In this document: positions 51,546 to 62,689 of the stretch, piece by piece
How the letters are laid out: the number at the start of each line of letters is the position of its first letter
How positions within the stretch are numbered: position 1 is the stretch's first letter
Notes under the pieces: model-generated
Told to the model about the DNA's origin: nothing
Database searches by the model: none
What the model saw: only the letters and a program-made list of their open reading frames with translations
Position numbers and translations under genes: made by a program
Assembly (NCBI RefSeq): GCF_030270605.1
Contig: NZ_BSYJ01000002.1
Span: 310,001 to 374,000 of the forward strand
DNA length: 64,000 nt
Direction: 5' to 3'
From: Biformimicrobium ophioploci
GTDB lineage: Bacteria; Pseudomonadota; Gammaproteobacteria; Pseudomonadales; Cellvibrionaceae

Positions 51546-52064
51546 CTACGAAATCAGGCTCTTGACGTTGATGGGCTCTTCTTCGTTGAGGGCTTCGCCC
51601 TTGTCCTTGCCGCCGATGGCCTTGCCGGACACGCGATAGAAGTTGTATTCGTGATATTTGCCGGGGCCGTCGATCAGCAGATCCTCTTTTTCATACACGA
51701 GGTTCTGGCGGTCGTATTCGGCCATTTCGAAATCCGGCGTCAGCTGGATGGCATAGGTTGGGCAGGCGTCTTCGCACAGGCCGCACATGATGCAGCGTGA
51801 AAAGTTGATGCGGAAAAACTCCGCCTGCCAGCGACCGTTCTCATCTTCGGTTTTCTGCAGGGCAATGCAATCCGGCGGGCAGGCCACGGCGCACAGGTTG
51901 CAGGCCACGCAGCGTTCCTCCCCATCCGGGTCACGCGTGAGCACGATGCGCCCGCGATAGCGCGGCGCCAGGTAGGGCATTTCATCCGGGTACTGCACCG
52001 TGTCGTTCTTGTTAAACAGGTGCTTGAAAACCAGCCACAAACTTCTTATCTGACTCAGGATCAT
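51546..52064 (-). CDS. nuoI: NADH-quinone oxidoreductase subunit I
   Basis: 172 residues. Two ferredoxin-type 4Fe-4S motifs are complete: [15 protein letters not shown] and [12 protein letters not shown] (clusters N6a and N6b). It passes electrons toward NuoB. It is in the connecting arm. It follows nuoH by 12 bases. Confidence 0.98.
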   Translation of the reverse strand: MILSQIRSLWLVFKHLFNKNDTVQYPDEMPYLAPRYRGRIVLTRDPDGEERCVACNLCAVACPPDCIALQKTEDENGRWQAEFFRINFSRCIMCGLCEDACPTYAIQLTPDFEMAEYDRQNLVYEKEDLLIDGPGKYHEYNFYRVSGKAIGGKDKGEALNEEEPINVKSLIS

Positions 52065-52076
52065 TGCGCACTCCGT

Positions 52077-53039
52077 TTATGAGATTAGGATCGCGGCGGT
52101 CGCGAGCAGGTTGATCAAGGACACCGGCAGCATCACCTTCCAGCCAAAGTCCATCAGCTGGTCATAGCGCGGCCGTGGAATGGCGGCGCGCAGCAGCACA
52201 AAGAACACCACCAGCACAAAGGTCTTAATCAGGAACCAGGCCAGCGGCGGCAGCCATGGCCCCAGCCAGCCACCGAGAAACAGGGTGGTGATCAGGCCGG
52301 AGATGAGGATGACGGACAGATATTCGCCGACAAAGAACATGCCGAACTTCATCCCGGAGTATTCGGTGTGAAAACCCGCGGTGAGTTCGTGCTCCGCTTC
52401 CGGCAGGTCGAATGGCAGGCGATGGCTCTCTGCGATACCCGCAACCAGGAACACCAGGAAACCGAAGAACTGCGGCACTATGTACCAGCCGCCTTCCTGG
52501 GCCAGTACGATCTCGCGTAGGTTGAAGGTGCCGGCCATCATCACCACGCCCATCAGGCTGATGCCCATGAAGACTTCGTAACTGACAGTCTGCGCGGCCG
52601 CGCGCAGGCCGCCAAGCAGGGCATATTTGTTGTTGGACGCATAGCCACCGAGTATCACGCTGTAGACCGCCATGGAACTCATGGCGAGGAAAAACAGCAG
52701 GCCGATATTGAGGTCGATGACGCCGATGCCCGGTGCGATGGGAAGCACCGCAAAGCCCATCAGCATGGCGATCATGACGATGGTGGGGGCCAGGATAAAT
52801 ACCGGGATATCGGCGAACTTGGGGACGAAGTCCTCCTTGAAGAACAGTTTGATCATATCTGCAACCACCTGCAGCAGGCCGAAGGGGCCCACCCGGTTGG
52901 GGCCCGGGCGGTCCTGCCAGAAACCCAGCAGGCGGCGCTCGCCCCAGGTAAGCAGTGCGGCAAAGATGACGGCGGCAAGCAAGATGCCGCCGATATTGAG
53001 CAGGGTGGCGAGCACGCTTGGCTCGGTTACGGCTTCCAT
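52077..53039 (-). CDS. nuoH: NADH-quinone oxidoreductase subunit H
   Basis: 320 residues, eight helices. [41 protein letters not shown] near the N-terminus and [29 protein letters not shown] are the quinone-site motifs. It forms most of the quinone chamber. The start overlaps the nuoG stop by one base (TAATG), with CAGGAGG upstream. Confidence 0.98.
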   Translation of the reverse strand: MEAVTEPSVLATLLNIGGILLAAVIFAALLTWGERRLLGFWQDRPGPNRVGPFGLLQVVADMIKLFFKEDFVPKFADIPVFILAPTIVMIAMLMGFAVLPIAPGIGVIDLNIGLLFFLAMSSMAVYSVILGGYASNNKYALLGGLRAAAQTVSYEVFMGISLMGVVMMAGTFNLREIVLAQEGGWYIVPQFFGFLVFLVAGIAESHRLPFDLPEAEHELTAGFHTEYSGMKFGMFFVGEYLSVILISGLITTLFLGGWLGPWLPPLAWFLIKTFVLVVFFVLLRAAIPRPRYDQLMDFGWKVMLPVSLINLLATAAILIS

Positions 53040-55927
53040 TATTGCTGGCCTCCTGTTTCAGGGGCGATATCGGGGCTTGGATTGCGCGAGACCGGGGCGG
53101 TCGCGGCGCGCTGTACCAGGCGCAGGCCGGCGTAAGCGCTGATATCCAGGTCGATATGGGGCAGGCCGGGAATACCCATCGGCAGGCAGACCATGCCCGC
53201 GGGCAGGTCGGCACAGAGCTCGGCATCCAGCTCCAGGTCCTGGTCACGAATCTGCAGGCCGACCCTGTCATGGTTGCGGATATCGAGGCGGTCCGCATCC
53301 AGTGAGGAAACCAGCAGTTTGGCGCGGGCAGATAATTCGCGTACCCCCGGTGCTTCATTACTCAGCTCATCGGAACCGAATACGCAGTAACGGGGCACGA
53401 TCAGCAGCTGCTCGGGGTCCGCGGCAAACGCATTGGGGATCTCCGTCTTCCAGCCACTGTCTGAACCGGCCTCTTCCAGTGTCAGGCGCAGCCCGGATTC
53501 ACCACCGCGCAGATGGCCACCGACCTCGTCCTGGAACTTGTTGATGGACTGGTTGGAATTCCACCCGGGCGCCCAGCTGCTGGAAGCCAGCGCCGGTGGC
53601 GCCTCGCTGTGTGCACCCTCCATCGAATAGGACAGTGGGCTGTCGTCATCCACAGGCTGCTTCTTCTCCGCCACGCAGAGGTTGGCGTACATGGCGGTGC
53701 GGCCGCTGTAGCGATGCGTCTGGCGTGCGACCTTGAGGCCGCTGATACGGAAGTTGCGATCCGGGGGTATTTCACTGATGCCTGCAAGACCGGGGACCGC
53801 ATTCTGCAGGGCGGCGTCCACATCCGCGGTGTGTTCCCAGTTCGCCATGGCTTCAATATGGGGCGGGAACTCGGTGTTGTGCTGGCAAAAGTAGAGTGCG
53901 GCATCGGCCAGCCAGCGCCAGCTTTCCTGAATGTAGTCCGAGCCTTCATAGACCGGGTAGAAATGCTGGGCGCGGCCCTCGTTGCTGACGAAGGTACCCT
54001 GCGATTCGACTACTGCGGAGGCGGGGAAAATCAGATCGGCGCGTTGGGTCGTACCGGTCAGGAGCACGTCCAGCACCACAACCGTCTTGGCGCCGCGTAT
54101 CAGGCGCTCGGCAATGTGCGGGTCTATGCGGGTAAACAGGTCATTCTCGAGAATCACGAGGCAGGTGCCAAGTCCGGCTTCCTGGTTTTCCTCCACCAGC
54201 TGCGCAACCTGCATCAGGTGCTGCTGGTGCGCAGTGGGTGTTTCCGGTTGTAGTAGACTGAGACCAAGGCTGTTTGCCTCCGGCTGCACGATGCAGGTGT
54301 TGACCGGTGCCGCGCGGTGCTTTGCCAGCGCGCGGGTGATGTTTCGGCTGGCCTCGATAATGTCTTCCGACTGGCAGCCGCTGCCGGTAACCAGTAGCGG
54401 GTTCCGGGCAGACATGAGCCATTCTGCTACCTGTACCGCCGCGCGTTGTTGCGGCTGGCTCAGGCCGGTCACGGCGGGCGCGCTCGGATCAATGGTATGC
54501 GCAACGGCAAAGCCGAAGCGGGCCAGGTCCTGCGGTGCGGCTACCAGCAGGCCGCTGACTACGTCAGCCAGCCGGGTCGGTTCTGTGGCGGCGATAAACA
54601 GCGGCGAACGTTCGCCGTCATCGAGCTGGCGAACGGCGGCATCCTGCCAGGTCGGGATCTTGAGCTTGCGAGCCTTGTCGAGTACCGCATTGCGTACCGA
54701 CTGGCGCAGCGCCAGCGCCACTCGGGGCGCGGTATTGGAGACATCTTCACCAAGAATGAAAACCGCATCCGCCGCTTCAATATCCGGAATGGTCGGGCTA
54801 CGGGTATCCGGGCTGGCGTGCAGTGACTTGCACCCCTCCATCAGGCTGGCGGCGCGTGGGGATACGCCGAGGTAGAAGTTCTCGTCGCCGACGAATTGCC
54901 GGAGCGCAAAGTTGTTCTCGAGGGTGGCCCTTGGTGAGCCAATGCCGATCACCTGGCGGGCGCTGTCCGGGGACAGTAATTCGGCAAGTTTCTGCACGCC
55001 TTTCTGTGGCGAAATCTCCGGGAATACCTTGGTGTCCTTTGTCGCAGTGGTCGCAAGCAGGTCTTTTTCCGCGGCACCGAGTACGCGCTTGAGGCGCAGC
55101 TCGCTGTTGACGTATTCATAGCCGAAGCGACCGCGATCACACAGGAAGTAGCCATTGATGTCGCCGTGGTAACGGTTCACCACACGGCGCAATGCGCCAT
55201 AGCGTTCGCCCGGGGTGGTGTTGCAGCCCACAGCGCAATGGTTGCAAACGGAAGGGGCAGTCTGCAGGTCCCACTTGCGCGCATAGTGGCCGCTGAAGGT
55301 TTTATCGGTGAACACGCCGGTGGGGCAGACCTCCACCAGGTTGCCCGCAAATTCGCTTTCCAGGGCGCCGTCCTGCTGGCGGCCAAAATACACCTGGTAG
55401 TTGCGCCCCAGAGCAGCCAGGTCGGTGCCACCTGCATACTCGCGGTAGTAGCGCACACAGCGGTAACAGGTGATGCAGCGGTTCATCTCATGGTTGATGA
55501 ACGGCCCCAGGTCCTGGTTTACATGGGTGCGCTTGCTGCCCTCGTAGTAGCGTACCGTATGCCCGGACATCTCTGTCATGTCCTGTAGATGGCACTCGCC
55601 GCCTTCCTCACATACGGGGCAGTCGTGCGGGTGATTGGTCATCAGGTCTTCGATCACCGCGCTGCGGAAGTCCTGCGCGGACTGGTCGCCAATGGAATAG
55701 ATGCCACCATCGGTAACCGGTGTCATACAGCCCATGACAAGCCGGCCGCGTTCATCTTCTTCGTTCGCGTACTGGGTCACCGCGCACTGGCGACAGGCGC
55801 CGACGGAGCCCATTTCCGGGTGCCAGCAGAAGTAGGGCAGGTCCAGCCCGAGAGACAGGCAGGTATGCAGCAGGTTCTGTCCGGCCTCTACTTCGTATTC
55901 CTTGCCATCGATTTTTATTTTTGGCAT
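53039..55927 (-). CDS. nuoG: NADH-quinone oxidoreductase subunit G
   Basis: 962 residues, iron-sulfur subunit of the NADH module. The N-terminal 2Fe-2S domain has [15 protein letters not shown] and a later Cys (N1b); [14 protein letters not shown] is the His-liganded 4Fe-4S N4/N5 region; [13 protein letters not shown] and CPTG give another. CNHCAVGC plus a later Cys in FLCDRG forms the extra N7 cluster found in E. coli and Thermus but absent from mitochondria. The rest is a molybdopterin-oxidoreductase-like fold without cofactor. The length is slightly above E. coli (908). Confidence 0.96.
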   Translation of the reverse strand: MPKIKIDGKEYEVEAGQNLLHTCLSLGLDLPYFCWHPEMGSVGACRQCAVTQYANEEDERGRLVMGCMTPVTDGGIYSIGDQSAQDFRSAVIEDLMTNHPHDCPVCEEGGECHLQDMTEMSGHTVRYYEGSKRTHVNQDLGPFINHEMNRCITCYRCVRYYREYAGGTDLAALGRNYQVYFGRQQDGALESEFAGNLVEVCPTGVFTDKTFSGHYARKWDLQTAPSVCNHCAVGCNTTPGERYGALRRVVNRYHGDINGYFLCDRGRFGYEYVNSELRLKRVLGAAEKDLLATTATKDTKVFPEISPQKGVQKLAELLSPDSARQVIGIGSPRATLENNFALRQFVGDENFYLGVSPRAASLMEGCKSLHASPDTRSPTIPDIEAADAVFILGEDVSNTAPRVALALRQSVRNAVLDKARKLKIPTWQDAAVRQLDDGERSPLFIAATEPTRLADVVSGLLVAAPQDLARFGFAVAHTIDPSAPAVTGLSQPQQRAAVQVAEWLMSARNPLLVTGSGCQSEDIIEASRNITRALAKHRAAPVNTCIVQPEANSLGLSLLQPETPTAHQQHLMQVAQLVEENQEAGLGTCLVILENDLFTRIDPHIAERLIRGAKTVVVLDVLLTGTTQRADLIFPASAVVESQGTFVSNEGRAQHFYPVYEGSDYIQESWRWLADAALYFCQHNTEFPPHIEAMANWEHTADVDAALQNAVPGLAGISEIPPDRNFRISGLKVARQTHRYSGRTAMYANLCVAEKKQPVDDDSPLSYSMEGAHSEAPPALASSSWAPGWNSNQSINKFQDEVGGHLRGGESGLRLTLEEAGSDSGWKTEIPNAFAADPEQLLIVPRYCVFGSDELSNEAPGVRELSARAKLLVSSLDADRLDIRNHDRVGLQIRDQDLELDAELCADLPAGMVCLPMGIPGLPHIDLDISAYAGLRLVQRAATAPVSRNPSPDIAPETGGQQ

Positions 55928-55960
55928 TGCTCTTCCTTCAGAGTGCTTTCCATGCCGCGA

Positions 55961-57268
55961 TCAGGCGCCGACAAAACGTGTTTCGGCCGCTTCATAGGGG
56001 CAGCAGCCCCTTTCGATATGATCGAGGAATTCCTTGCGGAACATCTTCAGTGCGCTTTGCAGCGGCTCGGCGGCGCCGGGTGCCAGTGCGCAGAATGTAT
56101 TGCCCGGGCGCATGTTCCAGACCTGCTGCGCCAGCTGGTCCAGTTCACGCACGCTGCCCTTGCCCTGTTCGATATCGGTGAGGATTTTTTCGACCCACGG
56201 CAGGCCGTCGCGGCAGGGCGTACAGAAACCGCAGGATTCCTTGGCAAAGAAGCGCATCAGGTTGCGTACCATACCGATGGGGCAGGTCTTGTCGTCGAGA
56301 ATGATCATGGTGCCGGTGCCCATGCGGCTACCGGCCTTGCCGATGGCGTCATAGTCCATGGGCAGGTCCAGGTGTTCGGGGCCGAGGAAATCCGTGGAGC
56401 CGCCGCCGGGCAGGAAGGCCTTTAGTTTGTAGCCGTCCTGCATGCCGCCGGCATGCAACTCGATGATCTCGCGGATGCTGGTACCCATCGGCAGTTCCCA
56501 GGTACCCGGGTTCTTGACCCGGCCACTCACACCAAACAGCTTGGTTCCGGCATCGGCGCCCTTGCCGAGGCCCCGGTACCATTCCGGCCCATTGGCGATG
56601 ATGTGGGAGATATTGCACAGGGTCTCGACATTGTTGACCACTGTCGGCTTGCCCCACAGCCCACTGACCTGCGGGAATGGCGGTTTGGCGCGCGGGTTGG
56701 CCCGCTTGCCCTCGAGGGCGTTGAGCAGGGCGGTCTCCTCACCGCAGATGTAGTTGCCGGCACTGCGGTGGACATACAGGTCGAGTGAGAATTTCGTGCC
56801 GCAGATGTTGTGGCCGAGATAGCCGTGTTCGTAGGCTTCCTCGATCGCGTGCTCGAGGCGATCAGCGGCAAGGTGGTATTCACCACGGATGAAGATGTAG
56901 GCCCTGACCGCCTCGATGCCATAGGCAGAGATGATCATGCCCTCGATCAACTGGTGTGGATCACGCTCCATCAACAGGCGATCCTTGAAGGTACCGGGCT
57001 CCATTTCATCCGCATTGCAGACCAGGTATTTGGTTGCCGGGCTGCCTTCGCCACGGGGCACGAAACTCCACTTGAGGCCGGTATTGAAGCCTGCACCCCC
57101 GCGGCCGCGGAGGTTGGCAGCCTGTACGGTTTCCACCACATCATTCGGTTGCATGGTGGACAGGGCTTTCTTCAGGCCCGCATAGCCACCGTTCGCCTGG
57201 TATTGCTCGATTGTTGCCGCAATATTTTCCGGGCCGATATTTTTGGTGAGCGGGGTGGAGGCCTTCAT
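55961..57268 (-). CDS. nuoF: NADH-quinone oxidoreductase subunit F
   Basis: 435 residues. NADH/FMN site: LRGRGGAGFNTGLKWSFVP near residue 55, followed by YLVCNADEMEPGTFKDR. The N3 4Fe-4S site is ESCGFCTPCRDG plus a late Cys. It oxidises NADH. ATG 57268 is chosen: GGGAG lies seven bases upstream and the start overlaps the nuoE stop as ATGA; a frame from 57307 would extend into nuoE. Confidence 0.97.
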   Translation of the reverse strand: MKASTPLTKNIGPENIAATIEQYQANGGYAGLKKALSTMQPNDVVETVQAANLRGRGGAGFNTGLKWSFVPRGEGSPATKYLVCNADEMEPGTFKDRLLMERDPHQLIEGMIISAYGIEAVRAYIFIRGEYHLAADRLEHAIEEAYEHGYLGHNICGTKFSLDLYVHRSAGNYICGEETALLNALEGKRANPRAKPPFPQVSGLWGKPTVVNNVETLCNISHIIANGPEWYRGLGKGADAGTKLFGVSGRVKNPGTWELPMGTSIREIIELHAGGMQDGYKLKAFLPGGGSTDFLGPEHLDLPMDYDAIGKAGSRMGTGTMIILDDKTCPIGMVRNLMRFFAKESCGFCTPCRDGLPWVEKILTDIEQGKGSVRELDQLAQQVWNMRPGNTFCALAPGAAEPLQSALKMFRKEFLDHIERGCCPYEAAETRFVGA

Positions 57269-57813
57269 GCGTTTTCTCCCGCGAAAATTTCCCGGATTTT
57301 TTCGCAACTCAGGTGGCGATGCATTTGCTCACCCACCATCATTACCGGTGCCTTGTCGCAATCGCCGAGGCACTGGATCGGGATTAATGTGTATTCGCCA
57401 TCGGCAGTGGTTTCGCCGGGCTTGATGCCCAGGTGTTCCTCGAGCTTTGCGCGTACCTGCTCGCCACCCATGATCCAGCAGCTGACGCTGTCGCAGTAAT
57501 AGATCACCTGGCGTCCCACAGGCTCGCGAAAGATCAGGGTGTAGAAAGTGGCAACGCCTTCCAGTTCAGCGACCGAAAGCGACAGGTATTCGGCCACGGC
57601 CTTGAGAGTGTCATCGGAAATCCAGCCGCGGTATTTCTGTACGATCTTCAGCGCGTCGATGCCCACCGCACGTTTGGTTTCGTAACGCGGGATCTCGTGG
57701 TCGATCTCCGCTTTTTCCTGCGCGGTCAGGTAGTTGGCATAGGGGCCGGGCACCTTCTCCCGCGCGATGATCTCAGGCTCAACAGTCACTGCTTTTTCAA
57801 TCGTTCTGGCCAT
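57265..57813 (-). CDS. nuoE: NADH-quinone oxidoreductase subunit E
   Basis: 182 residues. The thioredoxin-like 2Fe-2S site (N1a) has CDSVSCWIMG and CLGDCDKAP. It belongs to the NADH dehydrogenase module with NuoF and NuoG. Overlaps nuoF by four bases. Confidence 0.97.
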   Translation of the reverse strand: MARTIEKAVTVEPEIIAREKVPGPYANYLTAQEKAEIDHEIPRYETKRAVGIDALKIVQKYRGWISDDTLKAVAEYLSLSVAELEGVATFYTLIFREPVGRQVIYYCDSVSCWIMGGEQVRAKLEEHLGIKPGETTADGEYTLIPIQCLGDCDKAPVMMVGEQMHRHLSCEKIREIFAGENA

Positions 57814-57865
57814 TCAGGTCTGCCTAATCTTTTGTTTTTCTCGTGCTTGCCAGCTGTCCTGCCAG

Positions 57866-59677
57866 CTATCGATCGACGTCCGCCATGACAAAGTCGATGC
57901 TGGCGATAATTGCAATCAGGTCCGCCACCATCAGCCCGTTGGAGATATGTGGAATCATCTGCAGGTGCGGGAAAGATGGGGTGCGGATCCGGGTCCGATA
58001 GGAGGTGGTGCCGCCGTCACTGACAATGTGGTAGCTGTTCAGGCCCTTGGTGGCCTCGATCGGAAAGCAGCTTTCCCCAACCGGCATCACCGGCCCCCAG
58101 CTGTTGTTCACAAAATGCTGGATCAGGGTCTCTATATCCTCCATGGTCCGCTCTTTGGCGGGGGGCGTCGTCAGCGGGTGGTCGGACTTGTAGGGTCCGC
58201 TCGGCATATTGTTCAGGCACTGCTCGATAATACGCAGGCTCTGGCGGATCTCTTCCACCCGCACAACACAGCGATCAAAACAGTCGCCGCCATTAGCCGT
58301 TGGTACATCGAATTCGAACTGCTCATAGCCGGAGTAGGGGCGCCGCTTGCGCAGGTCCCAGTCCAGCCCGGTGGCGCGCAGGCCCGGGCCGGTAATGCCC
58401 CAGTCCAGCGCTTCTGCGGTGTTGTAAACGCCTATGCCACGGGTACGCTTTTGCAGGAGTTTGTTCTTGAGCACCATGCCCTCGTATTCGGCAAGGCGCG
58501 CAGGCATGTAGTCCAGGAATTCCCGCACCATCCTGTCCCAGCCCTCTGGCAGGTCCTGCGCAACGCCGCCGATACGGAACCAGGCCGGATGCATGCGCCC
58601 GCCGGTGATGGCCTCGACGATGCCGAACAGCTTTTCCCGGTCGATGAACATGTAGAACACAGGCGACATCTGGCCTACGTCCTGGGCAAAGGTGCCGTAA
58701 AAAACCAGATGGCTGGAAATACGGAAGAGCTCGGCCATCATCACCCGGATGGTCTGTGCACGCGGTGGTACCTTGATGCCGGCCAGTTGCTCCAGTGCCA
58801 GTACGTACGGCAGGTTGTTCATGACCCCACCGAGGTAGTCGATGCGGTCGGTGTAGGGCATGTAGCTGTGCCAGGCCTGGCGCTCTGCCATTTTCTCCGC
58901 GCCGCGATGGTGGTAGCCGATGTCCGGGACGGAGTCGATGATCTGCTCGCCATCGAGCTGCAATGCCACGCGGAAGACGCCGTGTACGCTGGGGTGGTTC
59001 GGCCCCAGGTTGAGGAACATGTAGTCACTGTCCTCACCGTGGTCGGCCATGCCCCATTCTTCCGGCCGGAAGCGCAACGCTTCCTGCTCGCGGTCCTGCT
59101 TCTCATCGCTGAGCGTGAATGGGTCTACCTCCGTTGCGCGCGCGTGATGGTCCTTGCGCAGCGGGTGGCCTTTCCAGGTATGCGGCATCATGATACGGCG
59201 TAGGTGGGGGTGGCCATCAAACGCGATGCCGAACAGGTCCCAGACTTCGCGTTCATACCAGTTGGCGTTCGGCCACAGTGCAGTGGCGCTCGGCAACGAA
59301 AGAGCGTTCTCCGTGAGAGGCACCTTGATACGGATGAACAGGTCACGCTCCACGGACAGCAACTGGTAGACCACGGTAAAGTCTGGTTTTTGCGTGCCCT
59401 GCGGCCGCCCGTAGTCGTTGATCCGCAGGCGCTCGTCAATCGCCGTCAGGTCGTACAGCATTGCAAACGGGTGCGGGATTTTGTGTTTCAGGTAGCGCAG
59501 CAGGGCAATTACATTACCGGGGGTAGTCCACAGTGTGGGGAAACCGTCGGCGCAATCCTGCAGCTGGTACCAGGCATCATTGGCATTGCGGCGGATCTCC
59601 GCCAGAAATGCGCGGGCGGCGAGCGCATAGGTCTTTGTGGGAAGAGGTTGCTTGCGGGTCAGGGTATCTGATTGCAT
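57866..59677 (-). CDS. nuoC: Fused NADH-quinone oxidoreductase subunit C/D
   Basis: 603 residues, NuoCD fusion as in E. coli and Pseudomonas. Residues about 20-190 are the 30 kDa NuoC part, with [39 protein letters not shown]. From about 210 the 49 kDa NuoD part starts with [25 protein letters not shown], holding the His and Tyr of the quinone-binding pocket. It forms the connecting fragment together with NuoB and NuoI. Often named nuoCD. Confidence 0.97.
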   Translation of the reverse strand: MQSDTLTRKQPLPTKTYALAARAFLAEIRRNANDAWYQLQDCADGFPTLWTTPGNVIALLRYLKHKIPHPFAMLYDLTAIDERLRINDYGRPQGTQKPDFTVVYQLLSVERDLFIRIKVPLTENALSLPSATALWPNANWYEREVWDLFGIAFDGHPHLRRIMMPHTWKGHPLRKDHHARATEVDPFTLSDEKQDREQEALRFRPEEWGMADHGEDSDYMFLNLGPNHPSVHGVFRVALQLDGEQIIDSVPDIGYHHRGAEKMAERQAWHSYMPYTDRIDYLGGVMNNLPYVLALEQLAGIKVPPRAQTIRVMMAELFRISSHLVFYGTFAQDVGQMSPVFYMFIDREKLFGIVEAITGGRMHPAWFRIGGVAQDLPEGWDRMVREFLDYMPARLAEYEGMVLKNKLLQKRTRGIGVYNTAEALDWGITGPGLRATGLDWDLRKRRPYSGYEQFEFDVPTANGGDCFDRCVVRVEEIRQSLRIIEQCLNNMPSGPYKSDHPLTTPPAKERTMEDIETLIQHFVNNSWGPVMPVGESCFPIEATKGLNSYHIVSDGGTTSYRTRIRTPSFPHLQMIPHISNGLMVADLIAIIASIDFVMADVDR

Positions 59678-59686
59678 GGCGAACCC

Positions 59687-60328
59687 CTAAACCGTAGTTG
59701 GCGGGCGCAGGGTGGTGGCCCGCATACGGCTGTCGCGATGCTTGTCACGCTGGCTGGGATTGGGCACTTGCCGGGCACCCTGGTCATCCACTACCCAGCT
59801 CAGTGGCCGACGGTCTTTCTGAATGGATTCCTGTAACAGGTTGAGGCCCTGCATCAGCGCTTCCGGGCGCGGCGGGCAACCGGGCACATAGACATCCACC
59901 GGCAGGAATTTATCCACGCCCTGCACCACGCTGTAGATATCGTACATACCACCAGAGTTGGCGCAGGAGCCCATGGAGATCACCCAGCGCGGTTCCATCA
60001 ACTGCTCGTATAGGCGCTGCAAAACAGGCGCCATCTTGATGAAAACAGTTCCGGATATCACGATCAGGTCCGCCTGGCGCGGCGTAGCGCGGATAACCTC
60101 TGAACCGAAGCGGGAGATATCGTGGCGGCTGGTAAATGAGGTGGCCATTTCCACGTAGCAGCAGGACAGGCCGAAGTTGAATGGCCACAGGGAGTTGCTC
60201 CTGCCCCAGGCGACCAGGTCTTCCAGCTTGGTGAGCAATATATTTTTCTTCAGGTCATCGTCGTAGTCGGACGTTTTGCTGGAAGTAATTATGTTGGGCG
60301 CGTCTGCCTTCGTCATTCGCCAGCGCAT
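59687..60328 (-). CDS. nuoB: NADH-quinone oxidoreductase subunit B
   Basis: 213 residues. The N2 4Fe-4S site uses the tandem Cys in [11 protein letters not shown], Cys in [12 protein letters not shown] and Cys in [11 protein letters not shown]. It hands electrons to quinone at the NuoB/NuoD interface. ATG 60328 has CAAGGAAG eight bases upstream and is preferred to ATG 60316. The C-terminal tail (after about 185) is basic and longer than in some relatives. Confidence 0.97.
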   Translation of the reverse strand: MRWRMTKADAPNIITSSKTSDYDDDLKKNILLTKLEDLVAWGRSNSLWPFNFGLSCCYVEMATSFTSRHDISRFGSEVIRATPRQADLIVISGTVFIKMAPVLQRLYEQLMEPRWVISMGSCANSGGMYDIYSVVQGVDKFLPVDVYVPGCPPRPEALMQGLNLLQESIQKDRRPLSWVVDDQGARQVPNPSQRDKHRDSRMRATTLRPPTTV

Positions 60329-60391
60329 GTGCGGCTTCCTTGTGCTTATTCTGTTGCTGTTTGTCTGTTATTTTTTTGCGTGTCCGCCCGG

Positions 60392-60814
60392 TTATTTCCC
60401 GTTGTTTGCGTTGACGCTTTCCCGCTGCTCCAGGCTTTTTTGCTTGCCGCCCCAGTCGAGCGCGCCAAGGCGCCACAGATAAATGAGGCCGACCAGAAGT
60501 ACACCGATAAAGATGCTCGCCTCGATGAATCCGAGCATGCCGGCTTCGCGGAAGGAGATGGCCCAGGCGAACAGATAAATGGCTTCGAGATCGAAGATTA
60601 CGAACAGGATGGCGACCAGATAGAAGCCGATAGAGAAGCGTAGCCTCGCACTGCCAACGGAGACAATGCCGGACTCATAGGGTTCATCGGTGGCCCTGTC
60701 CCTGCGCCGCTGGCCGAGAAAGTGCGAGAGGGTGAGCATCAGTACAACCAGTCCCAGCACCGCAAGAAAATAGGCGATGAGCGGCCACAGCTCGGGTACT
60801 ACAACATCAACCAC
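60392..60814 (-). CDS. nuoA: NADH-quinone oxidoreductase subunit A
   Basis: 140 residues, three helices. SARLRFSIGFYLVAILFVIFDLEAIYLFAWA is the NuoA signature, and YESGIVSVGSAR precedes it as the quinone-chamber loop. GTG 60814 is chosen because GGAGG lies eight bases upstream and the length matches Pseudomonas NuoA; an ATG at 60865 is in frame but has no good ribosome site. It is the first gene of the nuo operon, 63 bases before nuoB. Confidence 0.95.
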   Translation of the reverse strand: MVDVVVPELWPLIAYFLAVLGLVVLMLTLSHFLGQRRRDRATDEPYESGIVSVGSARLRFSIGFYLVAILFVIFDLEAIYLFAWAISFREAGMLGFIEASIFIGVLLVGLIYLWRLGALDWGGKQKSLEQRESVNANNGK

Positions 60815-60865
60815 GGCAATTCCCTCCGTTTTTGATACTGTGTAATCAGGCGCCGGCCATTCCAT

Positions 60866-61176
60866 GGCTGGCGGAAGATCGTTTTTATCAGTGTGACAGA
60901 CCGACGTTGCTACGACAGATGTGAGGGCTCTTCGCTGCCTGCACTAAATGCCCGCCGTTATCACTACACTTGTTTATATAAATAATACGAATTAAACGCC
61001 AGCTGGCTGCTGGAACGTTTAGTTATCACTGTTTTTGCTCTTATAATGTTTGACGCTGTGAAAAGTCACGCCAGTTGGCGCTCAGTACGCGGTGCTTGGG
61101 CGCTTGAGAGCATTTCAGTAAAATTTGCGTGGCGCCTTTTTATTTTCCGGGCGCAAGTAACCCGAGCAAAAAATTC
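60866..61176. promoter_or_regulatory. Divergent control region of nuo operon and NRDE gene
   Basis: No gene. A perfect TATAAT at 61042-61047 predicts plus-strand transcription of the NRDE gene; the -35 is poor. Two related palindromes, GCCAGCTGGC (60998-61007) and CGCCA-GT-TGGCG (61069-61080), share ACGCCAG(C/T)TGGC and lie about 72 bases apart, on either side of the TATAAT box, like operators of one regulator. An AT-rich run at 60970-60990 may hold the nuo promoter on the minus strand, but I could not assign -10/-35 boxes. Confidence 0.5.
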
Positions 61177-61956
61177 ATGTGCATCCTGTTTCTTGCCATC
61201 CGCAAACACGAAGACTTTCCGCTGATCGTCGCGGCCAATCGCGATGAGTTCTACTCGCGTCCCACCAGGTCCAGTCATCTGTGGCAGCCTGATGAAGTCG
61301 TATTGGCGGGTCGGGACGAGCAGGCGGGGGGCAGCTGGATGGGGTTATCCCGCAGTGGGCGCGTCGCTGCGCTGACCAATGTGCGCGGGCCGACTGAAGT
61401 CGTGGAGGGTGGCCCGAGTCGTGGCGGCCTGGTACTGGATTACCTGCGCGGCTCCCACCAAGACAGTGATTATCTGGAAATGCTGGAACAGGAGGGGGAA
61501 CGCTATTCCGGTTTCAATTTGCTGTTCGGCCACTGGAATGCGCTACACGTGTATAGTAATCGTAATCCGCTCGCGGTTCAGCTGGAGTCCGGTTTTTTCG
61601 GGCTCTCCAACGCCGCACTCAATACTCCGTGGCCGAAACTGAGCCGCGGTGTCAGGGCGATGGAGGATTACGTCAGTTCCACCGGATCGCCAGACCCGGA
61701 CCAACTGATGATGTTACTGCGCGACGAGTCCCGTGCGGAGGATGTCAACCTGCCGCATACGGGCGTGCCCATCGAGACTGAGCGCATGCTGTCCTCCATT
61801 TTTATTCGCAGCGAAACCTACGGCACGCGGGCGTCGACCGTGCTGATGGTGGATCAGGGGGGGGGCTACCATTGGATCGAACAGTCCTATGGCGTCAACG
61901 GCACATTAGGACAGAAGGTTACATATAACGGCACCTTTCAAGCGGGCGGCCAATAA
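61177..61956 (+). CDS. NRDE family protein (TANGO2-like)
   Basis: 259 residues. The start MCILFLAIRKHEDFPLIVAANRDEFYSRPT carries the NRDE signature and a Cys at position 2 which, after Met removal, would be an Ntn-hydrolase-type nucleophile. GRDEQAGGSWMGLSRSGRVAALTNVR is the second conserved block. TANGO2 homologues have been linked to Golgi organisation and to haem trafficking in eukaryotes; the bacterial role is unsettled. ATG 61177 is preferred to an in-frame start at 61129, as it puts Cys at residue 2. It is divergent from nuoA. Confidence 0.88.
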   Translation: MCILFLAIRKHEDFPLIVAANRDEFYSRPTRSSHLWQPDEVVLAGRDEQAGGSWMGLSRSGRVAALTNVRGPTEVVEGGPSRGGLVLDYLRGSHQDSDYLEMLEQEGERYSGFNLLFGHWNALHVYSNRNPLAVQLESGFFGLSNAALNTPWPKLSRGVRAMEDYVSSTGSPDPDQLMMLLRDESRAEDVNLPHTGVPIETERMLSSIFIRSETYGTRASTVLMVDQGGGYHWIEQSYGVNGTLGQKVTYNGTFQAGGQ

Positions 61957-61980
61957 CCGTCCTGCGACCCTCTCACCTGT

Positions 61981-62667
61981 TTAGAATAATTTGAAGCGTT
62001 TTCCCCGTAGCTTCGGCGTTTTGTGCTCTTCCGGCAGGGTGCAGAGGCGGTCCATGCGGGTGGTGCTGCCGTCGGCGTATTCCCACACCAGTTGTTCGCC
62101 ATCCATGTAGCGTTTGACCACGACGGGCCCCCAGCCGAATACGCGGAACTCCAGTACGCCGTTATTCCAGGTGGTGCCGGCGGAGCTGCGAGCGCAGTAT
62201 TCGCGTTCGCCAGCAGTGAACAGGACGGAGCCCTCGGTATCGTTAGAGGTGAGGCCGCCGGTACTGTTGGGACCCAGGTCGTGGATGATGCCGGCTGAGG
62301 TGATGACCATCCGCTCGCCGCACTGCTCGACCCGTTCCAGATGACCTTTGTATCCGCCTTCTACACCAATCCACAGGCCGCGCAGGTCCGCCGTGCCATC
62401 AGCCAGCGGCTCGGTGCACTCGGCCAGAATCGGTAACGGGAAGTGCTCGTAAGCGCAGCCGGGGGTGTTGCCCTTGGGGATGTCGGCGGCCATCTTGCCG
62501 CTGCCGTCCAGTTCCGGCAGCGCGCAGTAGTTGAGGGTGCTACCGTCGCCGGCGAGGATAGCGGGGTCGGTGGTCAGCGGTGGGCGGGCGGAGAAAAAAG
62601 CCAGCCAAAAAGCCCAGGCGAAAAACGCCAGCAGGGCCAGTGCGGTGCGGGTAAACCATTTTTTCAT
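61981..62667 (-). CDS. Hypothetical exported or membrane-anchored protein
   Basis: 228 residues, not recognised. An N-terminal helix (KKWFTRTALALLAFFAWAFWLAFFSARPP) is a signal anchor or uncleaved signal. The rest is periplasmic, with six Cys (NYCAL, PGCAYE, AECTEP, EQCGER, EYCARS, RLCTLP) that could form three disulfides, and Trp/Gly-rich beta-type stretches. It shares orientation with the MBL-fold gene 22 bases upstream, and may be in the same transcript; no function is suggested. Confidence 0.65.
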   Translation of the reverse strand: MKKWFTRTALALLAFFAWAFWLAFFSARPPLTTDPAILAGDGSTLNYCALPELDGSGKMAADIPKGNTPGCAYEHFPLPILAECTEPLADGTADLRGLWIGVEGGYKGHLERVEQCGERMVITSAGIIHDLGPNSTGGLTSNDTEGSVLFTAGEREYCARSSAGTTWNNGVLEFRVFGWGPVVVKRYMDGEQLVWEYADGSTTRMDRLCTLPEEHKTPKLRGKRFKLF

Positions 62668-62689
62668 TGTGTGATTCCTGTAGGGCTAT

